A DNA stretch of 64,000 bases. It comes from Rhizobium oryziradicis. GTDB lineage: Bacteria; Pseudomonadota; Alphaproteobacteria; Rhizobiales; Rhizobiaceae. Each line of letters opens with the position of its first letter. The stretch's first letter is position 1. The notes below the pieces were generated by a model. The model saw only the letters and a program-made list of their open reading frames with translations, did not search any database and had not been told where the DNA came from. The stretch covers positions 62,001 to 126,000 of the forward strand of contig NZ_MKIM01000019.1 in the NCBI RefSeq assembly GCF_001939045.1, given 5' to 3'. Below, piece after piece: positions 16,669 through 26,546 of this stretch. A program made the position numbers and the translations under genes.

Positions 16669-19059
16669 ATGACAGCGCGCGATGTAGAGCCCGAAGTTAA
16701 GAGCGTGGGGCGAAAGACGGCTAGAGTTTGTCAGAGAGAAATGGAACCCGGTTTTTATGCTCAGACAAACGAAAACAAACATTTGGTTGAGCGGATTTTG
16801 CTCGATGTCCGTCCTGTTACGGTGGTGAGGGCATCGGCCGGTTTTGGAAAGACATGGCTGTTAAAAGCGTTGATCGAGGCAATCCCTCCATCGGCAACAA
16901 AATGGATCCTCTGTGATGATCATGAAACGCCACCTGACCTCACTCGACTTGAACCGGGGCGACGATATGTGATTGCCACGCGCAATCATGAAACCCTTCC
17001 GGGCCTCGATCGGTTGCGCCTATACGGGCAAGTGTTGGACTTGAGCGGCAGCGACCTTGTTTTTCCCATCAATGCCTTATCCGTTGAGGATTGGGATCGC
17101 TGTGCAGGCTGGCCGGTTCTGCTCTCGAATGCTGCTGCGGCACCTGTGGGTGATCCTGACGATACCCGGCTCACCCATTTTCTCGCGGACTGTTGCCTCG
17201 CAGATCTCACGGAGGCGCAAGTGTGCGCGCTGGTTTTGGGCGAGCATGAGTGGCCATCGTGGCTTATGGAGCGCCTGCCGCCATTGGCGCATCCATCCAC
17301 GCAAGCGTATCGGCGGGTTCTGGCAGCCTTGCCGGGTGCGGTTGAGAAACGGTTGCTGTCTTGTTTTGCCGATCCCGCGCAGCAAGGGCTGTTCTCGAGC
17401 ACGTTGGCACAGGCGCTGACGCGCAAGCCTGTTCATCTGAAGGCCGTGATTTTGCAGCTTCTGGCGCGAGGGCAGGGGGGCCAAGCCGTTTCCTTGTTTT
17501 GCAAGGTTGGTGGTTGGTTTCTGTATTACCGCCTGGGGCATGCAGCTTTCCAGGAGTTGCTTTCCATGCTCGAAGCGGCTTGTGACGAACACTCCGAGGA
17601 GTTGATCATCAGCCGCGCCTTCGTGGTGATCAAGGCCGGAGATATTGGCTGGGCATTGCAGTTTCTGGCCCGGCATTTCGGTCCAGACATGCGTGACGTG
17701 CTGAAGGTGCTCTCCTCTGAGAGTGCGCTTTCCCTGCGTGTCAGGCTGTTTCGAATTACCGTGTTGATTTATGAGGACGTTGCCCCGACCGATAGATTGC
17801 TGAACGCGCTGTTCGACATTGGCCGCGATTTGCCATTGAATGCGCCGGAGCAACGCGGATCATTCTACAACGCCATGCTGGAGTTTTTCCTGCGGCTCAG
17901 GCGGTATGAGGAAGCTGATGGCATGGCTGAAAAGGCGATGGCAGCCTATAGGCAGGCAGACTATCCAATTTTATGCTTCTATATTGCTCTGCATCAGTCG
18001 GTTCTCAGTTTGCTGACCTCTGATTTCAACCGTATGGTGCAATTTCTGCGGCTGGCCGCCGACATGCTGCAAAACAGCGGTTTTGACAGTCCCGGAGATC
18101 GGCGCTTGATGGATCTGGTCAACGCCTGCATGGCCTATGAAAATGGCGCGCCGGAAGCCCTGCTTGCCTTTCTGGATCACGACCTTTCCGGGCTGATGGA
18201 GGGTGAGTTGTGGCCGAGTCTGGCCGATATCGCCATCTATTACGGCAGTCATGCACTCAGCGTGCACATGTCTACGCGCGCGGGCTTACGGTTTCTGGAG
18301 CGCTGGAGCGTTTACCAGCCCCTTAATCGGCAGTTTCGCCTCTCCTTGGAAGTGCGCAAGGCGCAGATTTTGCAAAACGGCAATGGTTGGGGCGATGCCG
18401 TACGGCTTTTGACACCGCTCAGCGCGGGATTTAACCGGGTCTGGATCGAAAGTGCCGAAGACGCCCTGGCACGTTTGAGCGCGCGCAATGAGATCACACT
18501 GGCGATGACCTGGTTGCGGCAGATTGCCTATGAGCGGCCATCCTTTCTGCACCTTGACCGCAAATTGGAGATGATCCTAAGCAACCCGCATCTGCTTGTG
18601 CGGCAGGAAATTGCCGCCACCATCTGGCTGGCCTTTGTGTGCCGCCATACACAGCAGAACTCGAAAGCGCGAAATTTGTTGCGGCAGGTGTTTGAGCTGT
18701 GCGCAAGCCACGGTGGCCTGACGGCTTTGGCCGAGGAATGGCTGTTCCTCGATCATCTGTTGCAAGACAAGCGTATGGCGGAGTTTGTGATGGCGGCGAC
18801 CCCGGCTCGCGCTATTCTGCGCCGTTTGGACAAGGGGCGGCAGAGCAGCCTTGCTGCTGCCAGAACCCAACTGACACAGCAGGAGTTGAAAATTCTGATG
18901 ATGCTGGCGGAAGGTGCCTCCAACAAACTGATCGCCAGAAACTGCGGCATTGCCGAGCCAACGGTGAAATTTCACCTGAAAAACGTCTATCGCAAACTCG
19001 GCTGCACCCGCCGCCATGAAGCGATTGCCACGGCAAGGGCGCTCGGCTGGGTGCGCTAA
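16669..19059 (+). CDS. MalT/LAL-type LuxR family transcriptional activator
   Basis: 796-residue regulator. An N-terminal P-loop ATPase segment (RASAGFGKTWLL, about residues 54-65) is followed by a long helical, TPR-like middle region. The C-terminal LuxR helix-turn-helix (about residues 730-796) reads LTQQELKILMMLAEGASNKLIA, then AEPTVKFHLKNVYRKLG. This is the architecture of MalT and LAL regulators, which oligomerise with ATP and an inducer. A later ATG at 16741 gives a shorter alternative start. It lies 94 bases upstream of the transporter operon and reads the same way, so it probably activates it. Confidence 0.88.
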   Translation: MTARDVEPEVKSVGRKTARVCQREMEPGFYAQTNENKHLVERILLDVRPVTVVRASAGFGKTWLLKALIEAIPPSATKWILCDDHETPPDLTRLEPGRRYVIATRNHETLPGLDRLRLYGQVLDLSGSDLVFPINALSVEDWDRCAGWPVLLSNAAAAPVGDPDDTRLTHFLADCCLADLTEAQVCALVLGEHEWPSWLMERLPPLAHPSTQAYRRVLAALPGAVEKRLLSCFADPAQQGLFSSTLAQALTRKPVHLKAVILQLLARGQGGQAVSLFCKVGGWFLYYRLGHAAFQELLSMLEAACDEHSEELIISRAFVVIKAGDIGWALQFLARHFGPDMRDVLKVLSSESALSLRVRLFRITVLIYEDVAPTDRLLNALFDIGRDLPLNAPEQRGSFYNAMLEFFLRLRRYEEADGMAEKAMAAYRQADYPILCFYIALHQSVLSLLTSDFNRMVQFLRLAADMLQNSGFDSPGDRRLMDLVNACMAYENGAPEALLAFLDHDLSGLMEGELWPSLADIAIYYGSHALSVHMSTRAGLRFLERWSVYQPLNRQFRLSLEVRKAQILQNGNGWGDAVRLLTPLSAGFNRVWIESAEDALARLSARNEITLAMTWLRQIAYERPSFLHLDRKLEMILSNPHLLVRQEIAATIWLAFVCRHTQQNSKARNLLRQVFELCASHGGLTALAEEWLFLDHLLQDKRMAEFVMAATPARAILRRLDKGRQSSLAAARTQLTQQELKILMMLAEGASNKLIARNCGIAEPTVKFHLKNVYRKLGCTRRHEAIATARALGWVR

Positions 19060-19153
19060 AACCTATCCTAATTTTATAAAAACCTATCCTTTCCTCGCAT
19101 TGATCTCGTCTCCTCACGCGCTCACCATGGAGCAAGAAAAGGGGAATAACGGG

Positions 19154-20182
19154 ATGGTGTTGCATGTTGTCGAACAGATCGTGAGGCGGGTGTTTTCCGT
19201 TGTCATGGTGCTGTTCGTGCTGTCTTTGATGATTTTCGCGCTGGCGCGTGTGGTGCCGGGTGATCCAGCCCGAATGGCGCTGGGGCCATCTGCATCGCAG
19301 GAACAGGTCACGGCGCTCGCCCGCGAAATGGGTCTCGATCAGCCGGTGATCGTGCAATATGGCCGCTATATCACCAACGCCCTGCAGGGTGATCTCGGCC
19401 AATCGCTTTCATCCCATCGGCAAGTCACTCAGGACATCCGCGATTTTCTTCCCGCCACGCTGGAGCTTGTGGCGGTCACGGTGCTTCTTGACCTGCTGAT
19501 TGCCATTCCGCTGGGCGTCATCACCGCACGCCATCGCAACACCTGGATTGATAATCTCGGGCGGCTGTTTTCCATGGTGGGTGTGACGGTTCCGTCCTTT
19601 CTGTTTGCCATTGGCCTGCAATTGTTTGCCGCCAATTTTCTGCCGGGCTGGCCTTTGTTGGGGCAGGTGAATTTTGATCTTCACGCTCCCGCTGGCCCAA
19701 CCGGCTTTCTGCTGGTTGATAGTCTGATCCATGGTCGGCTTGATGTGTTCACCGATGCCCTGCAACATCTGCTTTTTCCTGCACTAGCGCTGGCCATGGC
19801 GGGCATTGGCCAGATCACCCGCATCATGCGCTCGGCGATGATTGAAAATCAGCGCAAGGACCATGTGCTGACGCTGCTGAGTTTCGGCGTGCCTGATTAT
19901 GTGGTGACGTTTCGCTATCTGCTCAAACTGTCATCGGTCGCGCCGCTGACCATCATGGGGCTGGAATTTGCCTCGCTGATTGGCAATGCCTTTGTGGTGG
20001 AAATGGTGTTTGGCTGGGGCGGTTTTGCCTCTTACGGTCTTAACGCCATCCTGCAAAAAGACCTCAATGCCTTGATGGCGGTGGTGTTGATCTCCGGCCT
20101 GTTTTTCATTCTCGCCAATCTGGTCATCGATCTCGTCATCAGCCTGATTGATCCGCGTCTGCGTTTTCGGGGAGGCCAATGA
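19154..20182 (+). CDS. dipeptide/oligopeptide-type ABC permease, DppB family
   Basis: 342-residue permease with six membrane spans. The DppB/OppB features are LMIFALARVVPGDPARMALGP near the N-terminus, then MGLDQPVIVQYGRY, and the EAA-like segment FGVPDYVVTFRYLLKLSSVAPLTI near the C-terminus. Start chosen at 19154 because GGGG lies 8-9 bases upstream; in-frame ATGs at 19127 and 19016 would lengthen the N-terminus. It shares an ATGA junction with the next permease. It is the first structural gene of the operon. Confidence 0.9.
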   Translation: MVLHVVEQIVRRVFSVVMVLFVLSLMIFALARVVPGDPARMALGPSASQEQVTALAREMGLDQPVIVQYGRYITNALQGDLGQSLSSHRQVTQDIRDFLPATLELVAVTVLLDLLIAIPLGVITARHRNTWIDNLGRLFSMVGVTVPSFLFAIGLQLFAANFLPGWPLLGQVNFDLHAPAGPTGFLLVDSLIHGRLDVFTDALQHLLFPALALAMAGIGQITRIMRSAMIENQRKDHVLTLLSFGVPDYVVTFRYLLKLSSVAPLTIMGLEFASLIGNAFVVEMVFGWGGFASYGLNAILQKDLNALMAVVLISGLFFILANLVIDLVISLIDPRLRFRGGQ

Positions 20183-21057
20183 TGAGCCCCAATTCGATGA
20201 TGAACAAGCGCGACCTCTCAGCCGGTTACATGAGCTGGTATCGTTTTTCTCGCAATCCTGCCGCTTTGATCGGGGCGCTGATTGTGCTCTCAGTGGTGGT
20301 CATGGCGATCCTTGCACCGCTGATCACGCCCTTTCCCAGCCATATCGGCTCCATTGTCGATTTTCGCCATCGCCACAATCCGCCAAATCTCACCAACTGG
20401 TTCGGAACCGATAAAGTGGGGCGCGATCTGTTTACCCGCACCATTTTTGGCTTTCGGGTCTCGTTGCTGCTGGTGTTTGGCGTGCTGGGCATCTCTGTTC
20501 CCATCGGCGCGGTGATGGGCCTGTGCGCGGGTTATTTCGGTGGCTGGACCGAGAGGTTGATCACGGGATTTACCAATATCATGCTGGCCATTCCGCCGCT
20601 GGTGATGGCGCTGGCAATTGGCAATGTGCTGGAGCCTAACCTGATCAATGCCATGATTGCGATTACGCTTTTGTGGTGGACCTGGCATGCACGGCTTGTC
20701 TACCGGGTCACGGTGTCCATAGCCGGAGAAGATTTTATCGAGGCGGCGCGTTTGGCGGGCGCTGGCCCGATCCATATCCTGTTTCGGGAAATTCTGCCCA
20801 ATTGCATTGCTGTTATTTCGGTCAAGACCACGCTGGATGCGGCCTTTGTCATCCTGTTTGGCGCAACGCTGTCTTTCCTCGGTTTTGGGGTAAAGCCGCC
20901 AACGCCGGACCTAGGCTCGATGGTGGCCGATGGCCGTCAGTTTCTGCCAGAAAAATGGTGGGAAGTGCTGGCTCCGGGTGGTGCGATTTTCTACGCCACC
21001 CTTGGCTTTAACCTGCTGGGCGATGGTCTGCGCGACATGTTCGATGTGGAGGCGTGA
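20179..21057 (+). CDS. dipeptide/oligopeptide-type ABC permease, DppC family
   Basis: 292-residue permease. The DppC markers are FRHRHNPPNLTNWFGTDKVGRDLFTR and the EAA loop EAARLAGAGPIHILFREILPN. The C-terminus has the usual FLGFGVKPPTPDLGSMVADGR stretch. Translationally coupled to the DppB-type gene by ATGA. The ATPase gene starts immediately after its stop. Confidence 0.93.
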   Translation: MMSPNSMMNKRDLSAGYMSWYRFSRNPAALIGALIVLSVVVMAILAPLITPFPSHIGSIVDFRHRHNPPNLTNWFGTDKVGRDLFTRTIFGFRVSLLLVFGVLGISVPIGAVMGLCAGYFGGWTERLITGFTNIMLAIPPLVMALAIGNVLEPNLINAMIAITLLWWTWHARLVYRVTVSIAGEDFIEAARLAGAGPIHILFREILPNCIAVISVKTTLDAAFVILFGATLSFLGFGVKPPTPDLGSMVADGRQFLPEKWWEVLAPGGAIFYATLGFNLLGDGLRDMFDVEA

Positions 21058-21059
21058 CC

Positions 21060-22727
21060 ATGGCTGACCCCTTGCTGAGCGTGCAGGATTTGACCGTTGC
21101 TTTCTCCGGCTATGGCCGGGTGAACCGGGTATTGCACGAGGTTTCCTTTTCGATTGAGGCCGGAGAGCGGGTCGCGCTGATTGGCGAGACGGGATCGGGC
21201 AAATCCGTCACCTCCAAGGCCATTCTTGGCACTTTGCCGAGCAATGCCAAGGTGGAGACCGGCGCAATTGCCTATCGCGGACGGCAATTGCTGACACTTC
21301 CAAAGGGTGAGCGCAACAAACTGAAAGGCACTGCCTTTTCCATCATCATGCAGGACCCGCTGTCCTCCTTCAATCCGGTGTTTCGCATTGGTCGGCATCT
21401 GGAAGACGTGATGCATTATGCCGATCGTAATCAGGGCATTTATGATACGCCAAAGGGCCGAAAACAGCGAATTTTCGAGGTTTTGCGCAAGGTGCAGCTT
21501 GGCGATGTTGAGCGGGTGTTCAACGCCTGGCCGTTCGAGCTGTCGGGTGGCATGCGCCAAAGGGTGTTGATTGCGCTGGCGCTTCTGCACCAGCCCGATC
21601 TGCTGATTGCCGATGAGCCGGGTACGGCGCTGGATGTGACAACGCAGGATGAAATTCTGCGGCTGATCAATCGATTGGTGATGGAAGAAGGTCTGTCATT
21701 GCTGATGATCACCCACAATCTTGGCGTGGTGCGCCAGACGGCGGACCGGGTGATTGTGATGCAGCACGGTCGCATTGTCGAGCAGGGGGCGTTGAAATCC
21801 GTGTTTCAAGCTCCGCAACAGGCCTATACGCGGGAACTCATGGCGGCAGTGCCGCCGCTCTATGGCGAAGGCGTGGTTGATCAGCCGGTCAGCGACAAGG
21901 CTCCGATCATCACCTTGAGCAATGTGCGCAAACTCTATGCCAAGCGGGCGCTGTTTGGGCAGAAACGAGGCCATCTGGCGGTCAACAACATAAATCTTCA
22001 GGTCAATGAAGGCGAGATTTTCGGCCTAGCTGGAGAAAGCGGCTCTGGCAAAACCACGCTGGCGCGAATGATGATGAACCTGTTGCAGCCGAGCGAGGGC
22101 GAGATTGTTGTGCGCGGTACGCCACGCGATGGCGCTTTGCGCCTCAGCCAGATTGTCTACCAAAATCCCGGCACATCGCTGAACCCCAAGCGCACGGTGG
22201 CGCAGATTTTGGCTGTTCCCTTGGCCCATGTGGGTCTTGATAAGGAGCAACGTAATTCACGAATGGTCGAACTTTTGGACCTCGTGCGCCTGCCCGCCAG
22301 TTTCGTCTCCAAATATCCGCATGAACTGTCCGGCGGCCAAAAGCAGCGCGTAGCGATTGCCCGCGCCTTGGCGGCCAATCCGCAGATTATCATTCTGGAT
22401 GAGCCGACCTCGGCGCTGGATGTCTCGGTGCAGAAAACAGTGATTGATCTGCTGTTGGACCTGCGCGCAAAGCTCGGCCTGACCTATGTGATCATCTCGC
22501 ATGATCTGTCGCTGATGCGCAATTTCTGCTCGCGCATTGTCATTATGTACAAGGGAGAGATTGTGGAGCAGGGCACACCCACCGAGGTGTTTGCAACGGC
22601 TCGCCATCCCTACACCCGCGCCCTGATTGCCGCCATTCCGGTTTTGACCGATGCGCAAGAGGCGTTGAAACCCACCATTAGCGAAGAGGAACGAGGCCGT
22701 TTTCTGGTGCAAAGCACCAGCCAGTGA
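21060..22727 (+). CDS. fused dual ABC ATPase, DppD-DppF type
   Basis: 555-residue protein with two complete nucleotide-binding domains, replacing the separate DppD and DppF proteins. Domain 1 has Walker A GETGSGKS, signature LSGGMRQR and LLIADEPGTALD. Domain 2 has GESGSGKTT, signature LSGGQKQR and IIILDEPTSALD. The ATG at 21060 has GGAGG eight bases upstream. A GTG at 21054 overlaps the preceding stop. Such fusions are common in proteobacterial peptide, opine and glutathione importers. Confidence 0.93.
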   Translation: MADPLLSVQDLTVAFSGYGRVNRVLHEVSFSIEAGERVALIGETGSGKSVTSKAILGTLPSNAKVETGAIAYRGRQLLTLPKGERNKLKGTAFSIIMQDPLSSFNPVFRIGRHLEDVMHYADRNQGIYDTPKGRKQRIFEVLRKVQLGDVERVFNAWPFELSGGMRQRVLIALALLHQPDLLIADEPGTALDVTTQDEILRLINRLVMEEGLSLLMITHNLGVVRQTADRVIVMQHGRIVEQGALKSVFQAPQQAYTRELMAAVPPLYGEGVVDQPVSDKAPIITLSNVRKLYAKRALFGQKRGHLAVNNINLQVNEGEIFGLAGESGSGKTTLARMMMNLLQPSEGEIVVRGTPRDGALRLSQIVYQNPGTSLNPKRTVAQILAVPLAHVGLDKEQRNSRMVELLDLVRLPASFVSKYPHELSGGQKQRVAIARALAANPQIIILDEPTSALDVSVQKTVIDLLLDLRAKLGLTYVIISHDLSLMRNFCSRIVIMYKGEIVEQGTPTEVFATARHPYTRALIAAIPVLTDAQEALKPTISEEERGRFLVQSTSQ

Positions 22728-22751
22728 CCCGTTGTTGAAAGGAAAATACCC

Positions 22752-24305
22752 GTGTACCGATTGGGAATAGATGTGGGCGGCACCAATACGGATGCCGTGG
22801 TCATGCAGGGCGGCAAGGTTCTGTCCGGTATCAAGGCTCCAACCTCCGAGGATGTCACCACAGGCGTGGTCGAGGCCATGGAAGGGGCCATCAAGGCAGC
22901 AGGCATTGACCGCAGCCTAGTGACCAATGTGATGATCGGTACCACCCATTTCACCAATGCGGTGATTGAGCGCAAGCATATGACCCCGGTGGCCGCCATC
23001 CGCCTCGGCCTGCCCGCCACCGCATGCCTGCCGCCTGCCATCGATTGGCCGGAAGATTTGAAACCCGTGGTCGGCAAGCACGGCTATATGGTGCGCGGCG
23101 GCTATGAATTTGACGGACGCGAGCTTTCGCCGCTGGATGAAGATGAGATCAAGCGCATCGCCGGAGAAATCCGCGCCAACAACCTCAAGGCCGCAGCCGT
23201 CACCTGCGTGTTCGGCCCAATCAATGCCGCCATGGAACATCGCACCAAAGCGATTTTGCAGGAACATTGCCCCGGCCTGCCGGTGGTGATGTCCACTGAC
23301 ATCGGCCGCATCGGGTTGCTGGAGCGCGAGAGTGCGGCCATCATGAACGCCAGCCTGTTGGAGCTGGCCTATAAAACCGTGCGTGCATTTGGCGAAGCCC
23401 TGAAAAGCGCAGGCCTGACCTGCCCCTTCCACATCACCCAGAACGATGGCACGCTGATGGCGGCGGAAACGGTGAAGGATTTCCCGGTTCTGACCTTCGC
23501 CTCCGGCCCCACCAATTCCATGCGCGGTGCGGCTTTCCTCACCGGCGTGCAGGAAGCCATTGTTGTTGATATCGGCGGCACGACTTCGGATGTCGGGGCG
23601 CTGCATCTGGGCTTTCCGCGTCAGGCCGCAACGGTGGTGGATGTCGGCGGCGTGCGCACCAATTTCCGTATGCCGGATGTGTTTTCCATCGGTCTGGGCG
23701 GTGGCTCGCTGGTGCGTGGCGATGCTGAGAGTGTGACCGTTGGTCCGCAATCGGTGGGCTATCGCATTACGTCTGAGGCCAAGGTGTTTGGTGGTGCAAC
23801 GCTGACTGCCACCGATATTGCGGTGGCCGCAGGCCACGCCGATGTGGGCGACAAGAGTAAGGTTACCGATGTTTCGCCCTCGCTTGCCAAGGCAGCGCTG
23901 ACGCGTATCCACCAGATGCTGGAAAATGCCATTGAGCGCAGCCGTGTTTCGCCCGAACCAATCCCGGTGATTGCCGTTGGCGGCGGCTCCATTCTGATGC
24001 CGGATAAGCTGGGAGATTTTAAGATCATCCGGCCCGAAAACTTCTCGGTTGCCAATGCTGTGGGTGCGGCCATTGCCCAGATTTCCGGCGAAGTGGACCG
24101 GGTCTTTGCGCTTGAAAACGGCCTGACCCGCGAGCTATGCCTGAAACAGGCCGAAGAAGAAGCGACAAAAAACGCCGTTGCAGCAGGCGCTGATCCCACC
24201 ACCATTCAGGTGATTGAACGTGAGGATGTGCCTTTGGCTTATTTGCCCGGCAATGCCACCCGCATCCACGTGAAAGTCGTGGGCGAAATGGGGGGCCAGG
24301 CATGA
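22752..24305 (+). CDS. hydantoinase/oxoprolinase family protein (HyuA-like, short form)
   Basis: 517-residue ASKHA-fold protein of the ATP-dependent hydantoinase/5-oxoprolinase A group. It starts YRLGIDVGGTNTDAVV, a first phosphate-binding loop. VVDIGGTTSDVGALHLG (around residue 273) and IPVIAVGGGS follow. It is shorter than classical HyuA (about 690 residues) and no HyuB gene is present. Instead two DUF917 genes follow, a pairing known from other genomes. GTG start with AAGGAAAA upstream; it overlaps the next gene by ATGA. ATP-driven opening of a cyclic amide is likely, but the substrate is unknown. Confidence 0.88.
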   Translation: MYRLGIDVGGTNTDAVVMQGGKVLSGIKAPTSEDVTTGVVEAMEGAIKAAGIDRSLVTNVMIGTTHFTNAVIERKHMTPVAAIRLGLPATACLPPAIDWPEDLKPVVGKHGYMVRGGYEFDGRELSPLDEDEIKRIAGEIRANNLKAAAVTCVFGPINAAMEHRTKAILQEHCPGLPVVMSTDIGRIGLLERESAAIMNASLLELAYKTVRAFGEALKSAGLTCPFHITQNDGTLMAAETVKDFPVLTFASGPTNSMRGAAFLTGVQEAIVVDIGGTTSDVGALHLGFPRQAATVVDVGGVRTNFRMPDVFSIGLGGGSLVRGDAESVTVGPQSVGYRITSEAKVFGGATLTATDIAVAAGHADVGDKSKVTDVSPSLAKAALTRIHQMLENAIERSRVSPEPIPVIAVGGGSILMPDKLGDFKIIRPENFSVANAVGAAIAQISGEVDRVFALENGLTRELCLKQAEEEATKNAVAAGADPTTIQVIEREDVPLAYLPGNATRIHVKVVGEMGGQA

Positions 24306-25426
24306 GCCCGATCATCTCCCCCAAAGATTATTTTGATCCGAAAGATCTCTGGATTTTTGACCATGACGATCTGCTTTCGCTGGAAATCGGCGCGGGCATT
24401 CTGGGCACAGGCGGCGGCGGCAATCCCTATATCGGCAAGCTGCGAGCGCGGCAATTGCTGGATGAGGGCTATACGCTGTCGGTTTTGCCGCACCAGAAAA
24501 TCCATGATGATGCGCTCTGCGTTTCCGTCGGTGGCATTGGTGCGCCGGTGGTGGGCGTTGAGCGATTGCGCGAAGGGCGCGAGGGCCTGCGCTGCATCCG
24601 GGCTTTGGAAGCGCATCTCGATGTCACGGTTGATGCGATTGCCTGTGAAGAAATCGGTGGGTCCAATTCCATGGAGCCGTTGGTCGTGGCCGCTCTCACC
24701 GGCTTGCCGGTGATCGATTGCGATGGCATGGGCCGGGCCTTTCCGGAAATGCAGATGACGACGTTTTCCATCTACGGCCATAGCTCCACGCCATCGGCGA
24801 TGTGTGATGTGCATGGCAATGTTGTGCTGTTTCAACATGCGGTCTCAGAGCTTTGGCACGAGCGCATGGCGCGGGCCTGCGTGGTGGCGCAAGGGGGGGC
24901 ATCAACGCTCGCCTCGGCACCCATGACTGGGGCTTTCGTCAAGCAATTCGGCATTCCCAATTCCTACACCCAGGCCGTCAGCCTTGGACAGGCGGTGCGG
25001 CAAGCGCAGAAAAACCATGACGACCCGATTGAAGCGATCTGCAAAAAGGAGAACGGAAAAAAGCTGTTCACCGGGAAGATCAGCGATTTGAAGCGCCATT
25101 TGCGCGGCGGTTTTGTGCGCGGCGAAGTGCAGCTCGTCGGTATTGATGCCCACCATGGCGAAACGGGGTCGGTGCTGATCCAGAATGAAAATCTGGTGTT
25201 CTTCCATGATGGCGAGATGGAATGCTGCGTGCCGGATCTGATCCTGGTGCTGGATGTCGATAGCGGCGAGGCCATCACCACCGAAATGCTGCGCTACGGC
25301 CAGCGCGTCGCCATCGTGGCCCTACCGTGCCATGGGCTGCTGCGCTCACGCGAAGCGCTGGATGTGGTTGGCCCCAAAGCTTTCGGGTTGGATGGTGTTG
25401 TTTACACCCCGATGAAAGGATCGTGA
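24302..25426 (+). CDS. DUF917 family protein (paralogue 1)
   Basis: 374-residue cytoplasmic protein of the DUF917 family, repeatedly found beside hydantoinase/oxoprolinase genes. It shows the family start LEIGAGILGTGGGGNPYIGKL, the central IGGSNSMEPLVVAALTGLPVIDCDGMGRAFPE and the C-terminal LILVLDVDSGEAITTE. It is translationally coupled to the HyuA-like gene by ATGA and ends 2 bases before its paralogue. Probably one subunit of a two-component enzyme with the next gene. No activity is established for the family. Confidence 0.88.
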   Translation: MSPIISPKDYFDPKDLWIFDHDDLLSLEIGAGILGTGGGGNPYIGKLRARQLLDEGYTLSVLPHQKIHDDALCVSVGGIGAPVVGVERLREGREGLRCIRALEAHLDVTVDAIACEEIGGSNSMEPLVVAALTGLPVIDCDGMGRAFPEMQMTTFSIYGHSSTPSAMCDVHGNVVLFQHAVSELWHERMARACVVAQGGASTLASAPMTGAFVKQFGIPNSYTQAVSLGQAVRQAQKNHDDPIEAICKKENGKKLFTGKISDLKRHLRGGFVRGEVQLVGIDAHHGETGSVLIQNENLVFFHDGEMECCVPDLILVLDVDSGEAITTEMLRYGQRVAIVALPCHGLLRSREALDVVGPKAFGLDGVVYTPMKGS

Positions 25427-25428
25427 TC

Positions 25429-26505
25429 ATGGCAACGATGGTTCAGGAACACGATCTGGAGGCCATTGCCTTGGGCGGTGCCTATCTTGGCACAGGCGGT
25501 GGTGGCGATCCCTATATCGGCAAACTGATGGCGCAAGCGGCCCTGCGTGAGCATGGGCCGGTGAAGGTTGTACGGGCCGACGAGGTGGATGACGATACGC
25601 TGTGCATTTCCGTTTTCATGATGGGCGCACCCACCGTGATGTTGGAAAAACTGCCATCCGGTGCCGAAGTGCTGAAAGCCCTGCATGAGTTGGAGCAGTT
25701 TTTGGGCCGCAAGGCCGGCGCTATTCTCTGCGTCGAGGCTGGCGGGCTGAACTCCACCATTCCCTATATGGTGGCTGCCGTCACGGGCCTGCCGCTGGTG
25801 GATGGCGATGGCATGGGCCGCGCTTTTCCGGAATTGCAGATGGTGAGTTTTACCCTGCATGGCATTGCCGCAAGCCCGCTGGTTTTGGCTGATGACAAGG
25901 GCAATTCCTCGCTGTTCTCAGCCGTTTCCAATCTCTGGACCGAGAAAATGGCCCGCGCTGTCACCATCCAGATGGGCGGTGCAGCCCTTGTGGCCGCCTA
26001 TGCGATGAGCGGAAAACAGATGAAGCAGGCCCTGTTGCATGGCACGATGACGCAGATCCGCACCATCGGCGAGACCATCCTGTCCGAGCGCGCCCGCTCC
26101 CGCCATGCAGGGAACGCTTTGCGCGAAAAGCTTGGTGGCACCCATCTTTTTACCGGCCGGGTGGTGGATGTGGAGCGAAAGACGATCGGTGGCTTTGCCC
26201 GTGGCAAGCTCACCCTGCGGGGTGTGGATCGGTTTGCGGGTCAGCGTTTTGCCGTGCATTTTCAAAACGAGTTTCTGCTGGCCGAAGGCGAGAATGGTGA
26301 AACCGTCTGGGCGACGCCCGATCTGATCTGCGCCCTGGATGCCGATATGGGCTTGCCCGTGACCACCGAGCAGATGCGTTACGGCCTGATGGTGGAATTC
26401 ACCGGCATACCCGCCGATCCGCAATGGCATACGCCTGAAGGTCTGGCGCTCGCAGGGCCTGGTTATTTTGGCTACGGCGACAACGCAAAGCCGCTCTCTG
26501 CATGA
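25429..26505 (+). CDS. DUF917 family protein (paralogue 2)
   Basis: 358-residue paralogue of the preceding protein. The N-terminal IALGGAYLGTGGGGDPYIGKL, DGDGMGRAFPELQM and ICALDADMGLPVTTEQMRYG segments align with those of paralogue 1, but the central regions differ. The ATG at 25429 has AAAGGA upstream; the longer frame from 25327 overlaps the previous gene. The adjacency of two diverged copies suggests a heteromer with the HyuA-like protein. Confidence 0.88.
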   Translation: MATMVQEHDLEAIALGGAYLGTGGGGDPYIGKLMAQAALREHGPVKVVRADEVDDDTLCISVFMMGAPTVMLEKLPSGAEVLKALHELEQFLGRKAGAILCVEAGGLNSTIPYMVAAVTGLPLVDGDGMGRAFPELQMVSFTLHGIAASPLVLADDKGNSSLFSAVSNLWTEKMARAVTIQMGGAALVAAYAMSGKQMKQALLHGTMTQIRTIGETILSERARSRHAGNALREKLGGTHLFTGRVVDVERKTIGGFARGKLTLRGVDRFAGQRFAVHFQNEFLLAEGENGETVWATPDLICALDADMGLPVTTEQMRYGLMVEFTGIPADPQWHTPEGLALAGPGYFGYGDNAKPLSA

Positions 26506-26546
26506 TCTTTTAAAATACAGCGAACAGTCAAAAAAAGGGGAATGAG

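Noticed and set aside
22917..23912. 331-residue open frame opposite the HyuA-like gene
   Set aside because: Antisense of a well-supported coding region, His-rich and low in motifs, typical of shadow frames in high-GC DNA.
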